From assembly GCA_903970255.1 (NCBI GenBank), contig CAJCHM010000055.1, forward strand, positions 1 through 39,474: a stretch of 39,474 nt of DNA, read 5' to 3'. Below, in pieces: positions 25,529-38,085 of this stretch. Within the stretch, counting starts at the first letter, position 1; each line of letters begins with the position of its first letter. Source of the DNA: Acidobacteriota bacterium (GTDB taxonomy: Bacteria; Chlamydiota; Chlamydiia; Chlamydiales; Rhabdochlamydiaceae). The translations under genes were made by a program, and so were the position numbers. The notes beneath the pieces were generated by a model. That model was not told the origin of the DNA and did no database searches. It saw only the letters and a list, made by a program, of their open reading frames with translations.

Positions 25529-26619
25529 TCATTAAAACCATTTGGGAGCGCTATCTCATCAAAGAGTTATCCAAGGTCTTCCTTCTCTTTTTAGGTTGTT
25601 TCTTTTTTATCTATTCTCTCATCGACTATTCCATGCATATGCAGGATTTTATTACCGATAAGCAGATCCAGATTTCCCACATCGCCATCTACTATGTTTT
25701 TCAATTCATCAAGCGCTCAGATCTGCTTATTCCCCTCTCTATCCTCATTTCCACGCTAAAGGTTCTGCTGACGATGAATAGCAAAGGAGAACTCATCGCT
25801 CTGCAATCGTGTGGATTGCCGCGCAAAAAAATCCTGCGCCCCTTCTTTCTTTTTGCCTTCATGTGCACCCTTTTTAACTTTGCCACCTCAGAGTTCCTTC
25901 TCCCATCTAGCTTAAATCATCTAGATCAGTTTCGCCAGAAACACTTCAAGCATAATCGGCATGGTAATCGAAAAGAACCCGTTCACGTCCTCCCCTTAAA
26001 AGACCGCTCGAAAATCATCTACCAGACAGAAGATAAAGAAAAAAAACGCTACATTGATGTATTCTGGATCCGCTCAAATGATGAAATCTGGCGCATGAAT
26101 TCCCTTTCATCCGATCCCCAAAGCCCTGTCGGCTACTTTGTCGATCACCTCGAGCGCAATCGGGATGGGAATTTTGAAAAAATAGAATCTTTTGATCACT
26201 ACCCATTTACTCAATTCCGCTGGCAAGAAGATCCCAAGGGAAACGGCCACATCCCCCTTGAAAACAAAAATTTACAACAACTTCTGCAGATGCTCTCACA
26301 AAAAGATCAAACAACCGCCTATGAATCCCCTCAAGTCCTTACCCACCTCCTATTCAAAATGACAATGCCTTTGCTCTCTTTGCTTGTCGTGGTAGCCAGC
26401 TGCCCCTTCTGTCTGCGCTACTCCAGAAACCTACCCATTTTTTTCACCTATACAATCGCCCTCTTTGGTTTCATCGCTTTTTTTGCCTTGATGGACGCTG
26501 CTGTGATTGTAGGAGAAAATCATGTAGTTTCCCCTTATCTAGCGATCCTCCTCCCCCTTGGGCTCTGCTGGGCTGCCTTTGGCTACAATTATCGCTGTAA
26601 TATTACTAGAGGAATTTAA
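25525..26619 (+). CDS. LptF/LptG-family LPS export permease (second of pair)
   Basis: Partner subunit of the preceding permease, 364 residues with the same architecture: helices near 15-35, 55-75 and 100-120, a periplasmic domain at about 130-270, and three helices at the end (MTMPLLSLLVVVASCPFC; FTYTIALFGFIAFFALM; LAILLPLGLCWAAFGYNY). The cytoplasmic segment SKGELIALQSCGLPRKKIL is the coupling helix region that contacts the LptB ATPase. It is translationally coupled to both neighbours (ATGA upstream, TAATG downstream). Confidence 0.93.
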   Translation: MIIKTIWERYLIKELSKVFLLFLGCFFFIYSLIDYSMHMQDFITDKQIQISHIAIYYVFQFIKRSDLLIPLSILISTLKVLLTMNSKGELIALQSCGLPRKKILRPFFLFAFMCTLFNFATSEFLLPSSLNHLDQFRQKHFKHNRHGNRKEPVHVLPLKDRSKIIYQTEDKEKKRYIDVFWIRSNDEIWRMNSLSSDPQSPVGYFVDHLERNRDGNFEKIESFDHYPFTQFRWQEDPKGNGHIPLENKNLQQLLQMLSQKDQTTAYESPQVLTHLLFKMTMPLLSLLVVVASCPFCLRYSRNLPIFFTYTIALFGFIAFFALMDAAVIVGENHVVSPYLAILLPLGLCWAAFGYNYRCNITRGI

Positions 26620-27398
26620 TGAACGTCTTATCTACAACCGTACAAGACAATCCAATCACAACAACGGGAACTTGGAGACTAAAAACTCTCCTTCTATGGA
26701 ACATCATCGGAGCATTGCTCTTTTCCAGCCTATTTTGGCATGTAACAAAAGTCTATTGGGAGACAATTGACGTCGCTTTCTTTAAAATGGTCAATTCTAC
26801 CTTAAGGGATCGTCCGAACTGGCAATTATTTTGGGCCCTTGCCAATCATAAACTTGCCGACTGGGTGGAAGATGTATGCATCCTGGGCTTCTTCATCGCC
26901 TATGTCCGCAGTGCCCACAAGTCACTTCGCTTGAACAGAGTCTCTCATCTCATTTTTTGCATCCTCTATATTGGAGCGATCATCTACTTGATCAATCGGA
27001 TCTTATTCCGCGAAAATTTAAATATTCCAAGGCTTAGCCCTACCCTTGTCGTCGATGATAGCGTGCGCCTATCGCATGAAATCCATTGGATGAAGATCAA
27101 AGACGACTCCTCCAAAAGTTTCCCCGGAGACCACGGCACAACGGCCCTCTTATTTGCCGCTAGCTTTTCCTATCTAGCAGGCTGGCGCCTAGCTGTTCTG
27201 GCAACCCTCTATGGTGCATTTCTATGCATGCCACGCCTCATCACAGGCGCCCATTGGCTCTCTGATGTCGTCGTCGGCAGTGGCACAATTACCATCATTT
27301 TCTTAAGCTGGGCTTTCTGTAGCCCCCTGTTCTACAGGTTTACAACAGGTTGCGAGCGTTTTTTGAGGCGGATGGGGAGCTATTTTACCAGCCACTAG
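26619..27398 (+). CDS. PAP2-superfamily membrane phosphatase
   Basis: Predicted integral membrane lipid phosphatase of 259 residues with about six helices. Two of the three PAP2 motifs are clear: SKSFPGDHGTTALL (the PSGH motif with Asp for Gly or Ser) and PRLITGAHWLSDVVVG (the R...H..SD motif with catalytic His). The first motif (K......RP) is not obvious; the best candidate is HWMKIKDDSSK just before motif two. The start overlaps the second LPS permease (TAATG), so it is part of that operon and may act on lipid A, undecaprenyl pyrophosphate or phosphatidylglycerol phosphate. The substrate is inference. Confidence 0.88.
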   Translation: MNVLSTTVQDNPITTTGTWRLKTLLLWNIIGALLFSSLFWHVTKVYWETIDVAFFKMVNSTLRDRPNWQLFWALANHKLADWVEDVCILGFFIAYVRSAHKSLRLNRVSHLIFCILYIGAIIYLINRILFRENLNIPRLSPTLVVDDSVRLSHEIHWMKIKDDSSKSFPGDHGTTALLFAASFSYLAGWRLAVLATLYGAFLCMPRLITGAHWLSDVVVGSGTITIIFLSWAFCSPLFYRFTTGCERFLRRMGSYFTSH

Positions 27399-27462
27399 TG
27401 GTCGGGCACTAGAATAATTTTCGGGCACTTGCTAGACTAGCCTCATTCTTCTTTGAGGTCAT

Positions 27463-28977
27463 ATGCCGCTATCTACTTACGATAAGTTACACTCCCTTTC
27501 CAAAACGACAGCTCTTTTGGATTCGATTCAAAACCTTCTCGACTGGGATCAGGAGACCTACATGCCCAAGGGCGCTATTGAACTGCGCTCATCGCAAATT
27601 GAGCTCATGGCAAGCCTTGTTCACCGTCAGAGCACAAGTAAAGCGTTTACCAAAGCTCTTGCAGCGCTAATCGACATCAAAACAGGTGAAATTGTCGATA
27701 GCAACCTCCCCCTGCCGCAAATCGCAGCATTGCACAGATGGCGCAGAGACTACTTACAGGCCGTCAAACTTCCCAACGCCTTTGTGAAAAAGTTTGCTAA
27801 GACAACCTCTGCGGCAACTCATGCCTGGCAAACGGCAAAAGAGCACAACGACTTTAAGGCATTTGCGCCCCATTTGGAAAGGGTCGTTTCGTTGAGTCGC
27901 AAAAAAGCCGATATCCTCGGGTTTACAGAGCACCCCTACGATGCGCTTCTAGATCTGTATGAACCGGATTTGAAGACCTCTTTTTTAACCCCATTATTGA
28001 GTAAGCTAAAAATTTCACTCACGCAGCTGCTCAAAGAGATCTCTGCAAAACCCCCCTTTCCCGATGAGTTCCTTTATCGCCACTGTCCACGCCACCAACA
28101 ACTTGATTTTGCACATAAAATTTTACATAAAATGGGGTTTCATCCTTCCACATCCCGTCTCGATACCTCTGCCCATCCCTTCTGCAATGGAACCCATCCT
28201 AAAGACACTCGAATGACTACAAAGGTCCACCTGGAGAACATCATGGCAAATATCGGGGCTGTGATGCACGAGGGGGGACATGGGCTCTATAGCATGAATC
28301 TCCCCGTGGAGCATTTTGGATCCCCTCTTGGACAGCCGATATCCCTGGGGATTCATGAGAGTCAGTCTAGATGGTGGGAAACACTCATTGGGCAATCCCA
28401 CCCATTCTGGGAATACTTCTTTCCTCTTTTGCAAAAAGAGTTTCCCGAACAATTTGCAGCAGTTGTTTTAGAAGATTTTTATCGCGCCATCAATCTAGTT
28501 AAACCCGGTTTCATCCGAATCGATGCTGATGAGGTCACTTATAACCTGCATGTCATCGTTCGTTTTGAAATTGAAAAAGGATTGATTGAAGGGACGATCA
28601 AAGTCAAAGAGATCCCAGATATTTGGAATAGCAAAATGCGCGAATACCTTGGCATCTCCCCTGAATTTGATGGGCAAGGATGCCTACAGGATGTCCATTG
28701 GTCTCTTGGATTCATCGGCTACTTTCCCACCTACACTCTCGGCAATCTCTATGCGGTGCAATTTTTTGAAACTTTCGAAAAGGCCCATCCCAAATGGAAA
28801 GAGAACGTGAGCAGAGGCTATCTAGATTTCATTACCGACTGGCTTAAAGAAAATATCCACCGGCATGGACGGCAATTTGGACCCGGTGAGCTCTGTGAAA
28901 AGGTGACAGGCAAGCCCCTTAGTCAAGAGGCTTACGTGAACTATTTGAATCGTAAATACGGTGAATTGTACTTATGA
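27463..28977 (+). CDS. M32-family (Taq-type) metallocarboxypeptidase
   Basis: Cytoplasmic zinc carboxypeptidase that trims C-terminal residues from peptides. The 504-residue protein has the zinc motif HEGGH at 269-273 and a third ligand in HESQSRWWE (E299), plus DSIQNLLDWDQETYMPKGA at the N-terminus and the conserved IRIDADEVTYNLHVIVRFEIE, all M32 hallmarks. A GAGG site lies 4-5 bases before the ATG. It is preceded by 64 non-coding bases. I do not recall it in Chlamydiaceae, so it is probably a feature of chlamydia-like relatives. Confidence 0.95.
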   Translation: MPLSTYDKLHSLSKTTALLDSIQNLLDWDQETYMPKGAIELRSSQIELMASLVHRQSTSKAFTKALAALIDIKTGEIVDSNLPLPQIAALHRWRRDYLQAVKLPNAFVKKFAKTTSAATHAWQTAKEHNDFKAFAPHLERVVSLSRKKADILGFTEHPYDALLDLYEPDLKTSFLTPLLSKLKISLTQLLKEISAKPPFPDEFLYRHCPRHQQLDFAHKILHKMGFHPSTSRLDTSAHPFCNGTHPKDTRMTTKVHLENIMANIGAVMHEGGHGLYSMNLPVEHFGSPLGQPISLGIHESQSRWWETLIGQSHPFWEYFFPLLQKEFPEQFAAVVLEDFYRAINLVKPGFIRIDADEVTYNLHVIVRFEIEKGLIEGTIKVKEIPDIWNSKMREYLGISPEFDGQGCLQDVHWSLGFIGYFPTYTLGNLYAVQFFETFEKAHPKWKENVSRGYLDFITDWLKENIHRHGRQFGPGELCEKVTGKPLSQEAYVNYLNRKYGELYL

Positions 28978-28995
28978 ACCTGAACTTTGGTCGTC

Positions 28996-29031
28996 AAAAA
29001 AGAGAACCCTAAAGATTGCTCTTTAGGGTTC
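28996..29031 (-). terminator. Rho-independent terminator of rplM-rpsI
   Basis: Read on the minus strand, an 11-bp perfect stem (GAACCCTAAAG / CTTTAGGGTTC, 29004-29014 and 29021-29031) is followed by CTC and six T's (28996-29001). It lies between the convergent carboxypeptidase and rpsI genes. Confidence 0.85.
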
Positions 29032-29058
29032 CATTTCAACAAAGAAAAAAACAGTAGT

Positions 29059-29445
29059 TTAGCGTTTGGAGAATTGGAAGCGTTTACGAGCGCCAGCAAG
29101 ACCGTATTTCTTACGCTCTCGTTTACGCGGATCCCGAGTAAGGAATCCAACCACTTTGAGGTCTTGGCGATTCTCTGGATCTTCCTGGACAAGCGCACGT
29201 GCAATACCAAGGCGCGCTGCGATCATTTGACCTTGGATACCGCCGCCTTTCACGCGAATGAGAATATCATAACGCTCAGGGCTAGAAACTTTATTGAGAG
29301 GCGCTAAAACAGCTTGACGCTGGAGGGCTAGAGTGAAATATTCTTCGAATTTTTTGCCGTTGACAAGGACGGTTCCTTTTCCTGGGCGAAGACGGACTGA
29401 TGCGACAGCTGTTTTTCTTCGGCCTGTTCCAATTTGTTCTTTCAT
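29059..29445 (-). CDS. rpsI: 30S ribosomal protein S9
   Basis: A 128-residue S9 whose C-terminal tail reaches the P-site tRNA. GTGRRKTAVASVRLRPGKG at the start, VKGGGIQGQMIAARLGIARAL in the middle and RKKYGLAGARKRFQFSKR at the end are canonical. It lies 23 bases after rplM and ends at a clear terminator. Chlamydia counterparts: CT126 with CT125. Confidence 0.98.
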   Translation of the reverse strand: MKEQIGTGRRKTAVASVRLRPGKGTVLVNGKKFEEYFTLALQRQAVLAPLNKVSSPERYDILIRVKGGGIQGQMIAARLGIARALVQEDPENRQDLKVVGFLTRDPRKRERKKYGLAGARKRFQFSKR

Positions 29446-29468
29446 AGTTCTTAGCTTCTGTTAAAATT

Positions 29469-29924
29469 TTAAATGCTTACAGGGATAGGAGCTTGTGCTT
29501 TCATATCGTGCTGCCCGCCTGCATACACGCGCAGCTTCTTCATTTGAGCTTCAGTCAAACGCGTTTTAGGCATCATCCCTTTCACCGCGTGCCAAATGAT
29601 ATAGTCAGGCTTGCGCGCTAACATGGTGCGATAAGGGATCTCGCGCATCCCGCTCATAGCACCGGTGTGGTATCTGTAAATTTTTTGCGCATCCTTGGCG
29701 CCAGTGACGACGATTTTCTCTGCGTTGACAATGACTACGCCATCGCCGCAATCCACAGAGGGTGTAAACCCTGGCTTGTGCTTTCCTCTGAGAATCTTTG
29801 CCACCTCTGCAGCAAATCTCCCCAAGGTTTTCCCTGAGGCATCAAGCAGTAACCACTTACGCATTGGAATGACTTCTTCTTTGGTTAGAAGAACCGTTGT
29901 GTTTTTCTTCTTAGTCTTCGTCAT
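29469..29924 (-). CDS. rplM: 50S ribosomal protein L13
   Basis: A 151-residue L13 with KWLLLDASGKTLGRFAAEVAKIL, YRYHTGAMSGMREIPY and MIPKTRL-type sequence (MMPKTRLTEAQMKKLRVYAGG). About 18 basic residues precede the conserved KWLLLDA start; the ATG at 29877 or the one called here could both work, since neither has a strong ribosome site. First gene of the rplM-rpsI pair. Confidence 0.97.
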   Translation of the reverse strand: MTKTKKKNTTVLLTKEEVIPMRKWLLLDASGKTLGRFAAEVAKILRGKHKPGFTPSVDCGDGVVIVNAEKIVVTGAKDAQKIYRYHTGAMSGMREIPYRTMLARKPDYIIWHAVKGMMPKTRLTEAQMKKLRVYAGGQHDMKAQAPIPVSI

Positions 29925-30011
29925 GGAATTTAAGGCCCTAAAAAAAGTTCAATGATGTTATTGTAAAGTTAGAATGGCCAGTCTACTTTTCCCTTCATTT
30001 TTTTTCCAGCA

Positions 30012-30120
30012 TATAATTGTGCCACCTGAAAAAGAGTGGTGGGGGGCGCCCCAGAATTTGAGAGTTGAGGGGTTGGAATGACTCCAACCCCTCAAGGCAC
30101 TTAAGTTTCGGGCAACTTAA
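30012..30120 (+). other. Hairpin-rich intergenic stretch with a TATAAT box
   Basis: A perfect TATAAT (30012-30017) is followed by GC-rich sequence and two hairpins: a 13-bp perfect stem TTGAGGGGTTGGA / TCCAACCCCTCAA (30065-30077, 30083-30095) and TTAAGTT...AACTTAA (30101-30107, 30114-30120). The -35 region is poor and no T-run closes it. It could be a small RNA, or a terminator for the F-box-like gene that ends at 30137 on the other strand. Confidence 0.4.
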
Positions 30121-30136
30121 ACTTAGGCAAACTCAA

Positions 30137-31549
30137 TCAATTGGGGCTGTTTTTTTCGTTAACGTCTTTTTTTAAGCTCGGCTGACTAAGAAGCGAGAGT
30201 GCCATACCCAATAAAGCTTCGCAGCGCTGTCCGTTCCCAACTTTTAGTGACCCCCAAAAAACATCTCTTCCAATTTCTGAGTGATCTACCGGTTCACCTG
30301 TTTGTCGTAATGCATATTGCCGCAATTTATCAAAATAAGGACCTTTAGAAATTATTACACTATTATAAAATTCTTTGTATATCTTCTTTTTTATATTTTC
30401 TGGCAATTTATGAAACCGAGAGAAAGCCAATTCGGGCGCGCATAAAAATTGAATGGCAATCTCTTTTAAAGCGAAATAACGTAATAATTTCGTGTCAAAT
30501 TTGTCACTCATAAGGGGGAGTTGATAAATTTTTGCCAATCCACCTGTCTCTATGACATTAAGCGTTTTTTTAGTCTTATCTATTGTAAAATGTTCGACAT
30601 GCTCAAGAATTTTTATAGCAGCTCCATTTGAACATATAACGTGTAAACCTCGGTTTGACAAATCCCGCATTTTCCCTGGGACCGGAGGATTCAGCAAGAC
30701 AGGAATTGGCTGCAGAAAAAAAGCCATGTTGTCTACGCACTGGTAATCAATGCAATGAGATCCATTGTAATGCATCCATCCAAAAGGATGAACTGTAAGT
30801 TGTTTGGTTTCTAAAATCGGATCTGTTTTTTTAAAATACAGATTGGGGCAAAAAAAACGGGCAATACCATTCGAGTCTCTTGAAGAACTCCAATAAAATG
30901 TATTATCATCATATCGCGCTTGTACACATGAAAGATTCATTGACCCTACCGGGAATCCATTCCACCATTTCATCCATACTGTTTTAGTAACTTCCTTTTT
31001 CGACAAATCAAAAATTTTCAAATTAGAGTCACTCCCAATTGCAATTTCATTCTCGTTAATAAAAAAAGAAGAATTATATCTTTCCGGAAAACGAACAACA
31101 GCATGAGATTCAGCTGTAAGGTCTTGTATAATTTTAACTTCACTTTCTTTAGCTTCAAAAACAATTGTTTTCGATTTAAAACTAATTAAAAACTTATTTT
31201 TTATACAATCAATTGCAATAATTTTATCTTCGAATTCACTTCGTTTTATAACTGAACCATTTTTCCTTACTTCCAAGCACTTACTGTCGTTGTAAACTAA
31301 GTAATAGAAACTATTACATGTTTTTAATTGTGTAATTCCTGGAAATTCAATGATTTCAATTTCTTTAATTGCATCTCCACTTTGAAACACTGCAGGTGGG
31401 TTTTTAAAATATTTTGTGAATAGTTCAATGACGAGATTATTCAATTTTTTATTGACTAGTCTAATGTTTAGAATATCTTCAGCAGGCAAGAATGAAAGCA
31501 CGTTCAGTGTTGCGTCTTTTCTTATTAAATCAAAATAATTAATTGACAT
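30137..31549 (-). CDS. F-box-like protein, probable eukaryotic-type effector
   Basis: A 470-residue protein. Residues ~12-42 (TLNVLSFLPAEDILNIRLVN then KKLNNLV) match the core of eukaryotic F-box domains, in which a leucine-rich helix pair docks to Skp1 in SCF ubiquitin ligases. The rest is rich in short beta-strand repeats with Phe/Ile/Lys (FLISFKSKTIVFEAKES; EIAIGSDSNLKIFDLSKKEV), suggesting a beta-propeller-like substrate-binding part, then a helical C-terminus. Chlamydia-like amoeba symbionts are known to encode many F-box proteins. Its codons are visibly more AT-rich than the neighbours'. AGGA lies 5 bases before the ATG. Delivery to a host is inference. Confidence 0.75.
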   Translation of the reverse strand: MSINYFDLIRKDATLNVLSFLPAEDILNIRLVNKKLNNLVIELFTKYFKNPPAVFQSGDAIKEIEIIEFPGITQLKTCNSFYYLVYNDSKCLEVRKNGSVIKRSEFEDKIIAIDCIKNKFLISFKSKTIVFEAKESEVKIIQDLTAESHAVVRFPERYNSSFFINENEIAIGSDSNLKIFDLSKKEVTKTVWMKWWNGFPVGSMNLSCVQARYDDNTFYWSSSRDSNGIARFFCPNLYFKKTDPILETKQLTVHPFGWMHYNGSHCIDYQCVDNMAFFLQPIPVLLNPPVPGKMRDLSNRGLHVICSNGAAIKILEHVEHFTIDKTKKTLNVIETGGLAKIYQLPLMSDKFDTKLLRYFALKEIAIQFLCAPELAFSRFHKLPENIKKKIYKEFYNSVIISKGPYFDKLRQYALRQTGEPVDHSEIGRDVFWGSLKVGNGQRCEALLGMALSLLSQPSLKKDVNEKNSPN

Positions 31550-31612
31550 ATGTTTCCTAAATTTAAAGTTTATAAAATTAAATAATTAAAAATAATAACA
31601 AAACTAAAATGC

Positions 31613-31643
31613 ATTATATTGAATTATTCCATGATAATATCAA
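31613..31643 (-). promoter_or_regulatory. Putative promoter of the F-box-like gene
   Basis: On the minus strand TTGATA (31638-31643) and a perfect TATAAT (31613-31618) are 19 bases apart in a strongly AT-rich stretch, giving a leader of about 55-60 nt. Confidence 0.45.
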
Positions 31644-31745
31644 AAAGATTTAATTTAAGGCAATAGTTGAATTGCAAACAATTGAAATAAAGCATTACAA
31701 CCTGCTACACCTTGCTATGCCCTGTTTGTTACGGTCCACTAGACC

Positions 31746-31774
31746 TTGCCAAATGATCTTTTTTCCGATAGAAT
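31746..31774 (+). promoter_or_regulatory. Putative promoter of miaB
   Basis: TTGCCA (31746-31751), a 17-base spacer and TAGAAT (31769-31774) lie about 45 bases upstream of the miaB ATG. Confidence 0.5.
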
Positions 31775-31818
31775 CGAATCCAGTTTAAAATGATCTCTCC
31801 CAAACCCTTGAACTTTTA

Positions 31819-33183
31819 ATGATTATGCGCTCTATCAAAAAATTTTTTATTCGCACTTATGGCTGCCAGATGAACGAGCTGGACTCGGAGATCATGGTCG
31901 GTCTCCTTGAAAAGCGGGGTCTTACTCGCACAGATGATGAAACCGATGCCGACCTTTTGCTCTTTAACACCTGCTCCATCCGGGACTTGGCTGAGCGAAA
32001 AGTCATGGGCAAACTGGGGCAGCTGGGCAGGGGTAAAGGGGCTCGCCCCATCATCGGGGTCACAGGGTGTATGGCAATGGCCAAAAAAGAGACCCTTTTC
32101 CGTAAACTTCCCCATGTTGATTTTGTCATCGGAACCAATAACATTACTGAACTTGGCGATGTCTTAGATGAGGTTTTGCAGACGGGCAAACAGACTATCC
32201 GCACCGATGACCAATTCGAGGAAAATCTTGACTACCTTGTGGCCAAACGGGACGATCCAATCAAGGCATTTGTCTCTATCATCCGCGGATGTGATAAGTT
32301 TTGCACCTACTGCGTTGTTCCCTATACCCGAGGACAAGAGGTCTCTCGCCCTCCTGAGAGCATCGTCGATGAGTGCAATCGCCTGGTTGCAAATGGCTAC
32401 AAAGAGATCACGCTGCTTGGCCAAAATGTCAATAGCTACGGCAAGGATAAGCCTGAGTGGAACTGCCTATTTCACGACCTCCTCTACCGCCTGGATAAAA
32501 TTCCAGGCTTGGAGAGGATCCGTTTCATGACCTCTCATCCTGTCGATATCACCATTGAGCTAATGCATGCCATCCGCGATCTACCTTCTGTCTGCGAATT
32601 TGTGCATTTCCCAATCCAAGCAGGGTCCAATCGGATCTTAAAAAAAATGCATCGGGTCTACACTGTGGAAAAATATCTGGAAAAGGTGGAACTCATCCGT
32701 TCTATTGTTCCCGATGTCAGCTTGGGTACCGATATTATCGTTGGATTTCCGACGGAGACAGAAGAAGAATTTCAGATGACCTATGCTATTTTTAAGCAGA
32801 TCCGCTACTCGGTTGCCTTCATCTTTGCTTATAGCGCGCGCAAAGGCACGCCTGCATTTCGCTGGAAGGATGATATCACAGAGGAGGTAAAGCAGGACAG
32901 ATTGCAGCGTCTTTTGGCTTTGCATAACGAAATTTGCATCGATGACCGGAAAGCGCTCCTTGGTACCGACGTTGAGGTTCTGATTGAAAAACGGGGATCG
33001 CGGGATGATAAATTCCTAAAAGGGCGGACACGCTGTTGGAAAAATGTGATTTTAGCAGGTGATGATGCCCTGATTGGCACGTTGCAACATGTGAAGGTGA
33101 CCGGATTTAATCATCAGACACTCATTGGGGAGCTTAAGGGAGGGGGGTGCATTCAAGAAGAAAAGCTCAGTATCGTGGGCTAA
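31819..33183 (+). CDS. miaB: tRNA-2-methylthio-N6-dimethylallyladenosine synthase
   Basis: Radical-SAM enzyme that adds the methylthio group to i6A37 of tRNAs reading U-starting codons. The 454-residue protein has an N-terminal UPF0004 domain (TYGCQMNELDSE, NTCSIRDLAE, GCMA with the three cluster cysteines), the radical-SAM CxxxCxxC at C158, C162 and C165 (RGCDKFCTYC), and a C-terminal TRAM domain. An ATG two codons later (31825) is an equally good start; no ribosome site is clear. Confidence 0.97.
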   Translation: MIMRSIKKFFIRTYGCQMNELDSEIMVGLLEKRGLTRTDDETDADLLLFNTCSIRDLAERKVMGKLGQLGRGKGARPIIGVTGCMAMAKKETLFRKLPHVDFVIGTNNITELGDVLDEVLQTGKQTIRTDDQFEENLDYLVAKRDDPIKAFVSIIRGCDKFCTYCVVPYTRGQEVSRPPESIVDECNRLVANGYKEITLLGQNVNSYGKDKPEWNCLFHDLLYRLDKIPGLERIRFMTSHPVDITIELMHAIRDLPSVCEFVHFPIQAGSNRILKKMHRVYTVEKYLEKVELIRSIVPDVSLGTDIIVGFPTETEEEFQMTYAIFKQIRYSVAFIFAYSARKGTPAFRWKDDITEEVKQDRLQRLLALHNEICIDDRKALLGTDVEVLIEKRGSRDDKFLKGRTRCWKNVILAGDDALIGTLQHVKVTGFNHQTLIGELKGGGCIQEEKLSIVG

Positions 33184-33184
33184 C

Positions 33185-33213
33185 TTACTGGCCTCTTCTT
33201 AAGAGGCCAGTAA
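33185..33213. terminator. Hairpin between convergent miaB and membrane-protein gene
   Basis: A 13-bp perfect stem (TTACTGGCCTCTT / AAGAGGCCAGTAA) with a 3-base loop starts right after the miaB stop. It is not followed by a T-run on either strand, but its position suits a bidirectional terminator. Confidence 0.6.
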
Positions 33214-33224
33214 AAGATATAAGA

Positions 33225-33788
33225 CTACTTTCTGAGGAGTTTTGCAATGGCAAGTCCTGCAAGGAACCAACCAATCACAAAATCTGCCATGTTGACTAAG
33301 ACAAAACCACCAGAAAATCCCCACCAGTTCCACTCTGGCAGCTGTCCTAAGACGGCAACACCTAAGCCAAATAGGGTGACAAAGCTCACGCGTTTCCAAA
33401 AATGGATAGATTTTGTCTGCATCAACATCCAGATAACGATGAATGTACCGATGATATCAATGATTAGGGAAAAAACAAACGGCCTGATCGACATTTTGCC
33501 AGTGCCATTTGGCAGCACGGTGGCGAACATGAATGGACCATATTCCATCATCATTTCCGCTCTGTGCATCTCTTCGTGTGATGTTCTTTCATGATAGGAC
33601 ATCGTATTTGGAAGCACATAGACTCCAGCAACGGGAGCATTTTGTTGAATGACCCTTGCAACCTCTGATTGATTCGTGAATTTATGCAGACATTGCTTAT
33701 GCCATGGAAGAACCATCCATGAGACAAAACTCCAGACAAATACGATCAAACCGGCAAGAATTGCAGCTTTTAAGTGATTTTTTGACAT
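33225..33788 (-). CDS. Small multi-pass membrane protein of unknown function
   Basis: A 187-residue protein with one N-terminal helix (ILAGLIVFVWSFVSWMVLP), a periplasmic-type region holding PWHKQCLHKF and SGVY-like AGVYVLPNT, a Met/His/Glu-rich patch (SHEEMHRAEMMMEYG), and three C-terminal helices (about 107-125, 133-150, 163-183). I have seen similar uncharacterised proteins in other bacteria but cannot name a function. The ATG at 33788 has AAGGAG nine bases upstream; an earlier in-frame ATG (33827) lies over the ligA stop and has no site. A 16-bp palindrome sits just upstream. Confidence 0.85.
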   Translation of the reverse strand: MSKNHLKAAILAGLIVFVWSFVSWMVLPWHKQCLHKFTNQSEVARVIQQNAPVAGVYVLPNTMSYHERTSHEEMHRAEMMMEYGPFMFATVLPNGTGKMSIRPFVFSLIIDIIGTFIVIWMLMQTKSIHFWKRVSFVTLFGLGVAVLGQLPEWNWWGFSGGFVLVNMADFVIGWFLAGLAIAKLLRK

Positions 33789-33804
33789 TATACACCTCTC
33801 CTTA

Positions 33805-33820
33805 GGTATGTTAACATACC
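33805..33820. promoter_or_regulatory. Perfect 16-bp palindrome, possible operator
   Basis: GGTATGTTAACATACC lies between the ligA stop and the membrane-protein gene, 17 bases before that gene's ATG. Its size and symmetry suit a dimeric repressor site. No regulator is assigned. Confidence 0.4.
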
Positions 33821-33826
33821 CTAACA

Positions 33827-38039
<4,213 letters not shown>

Positions 38040-38056
38040 TGAAATTTTTTATTATC

Positions 38057-38085
38057 TGTATATCTCTAATACCCTGGCATTTCAA
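38057..38085 (-). promoter_or_regulatory. Putative promoter of glgB
   Basis: On the minus strand TTGAAA (38080-38085), a 17-base spacer and TATACA (38057-38062). Transcription would start within about 10-12 bases of the glgB ATG, implying a nearly leaderless mRNA. Confidence 0.5.

Noticed and set aside
27392-27401. CCACTAGTGG palindrome over the PAP2 stop codon as an operator
   Set aside because: It is only 10 bp, overlaps coding sequence, and has no convincing promoter next to it.
30020-30120. 4.5S (SRP) RNA gene
   Set aside because: The hairpins lack the conserved GGAAGC/GCAGC-type internal loop motifs of bacterial SRP RNA.
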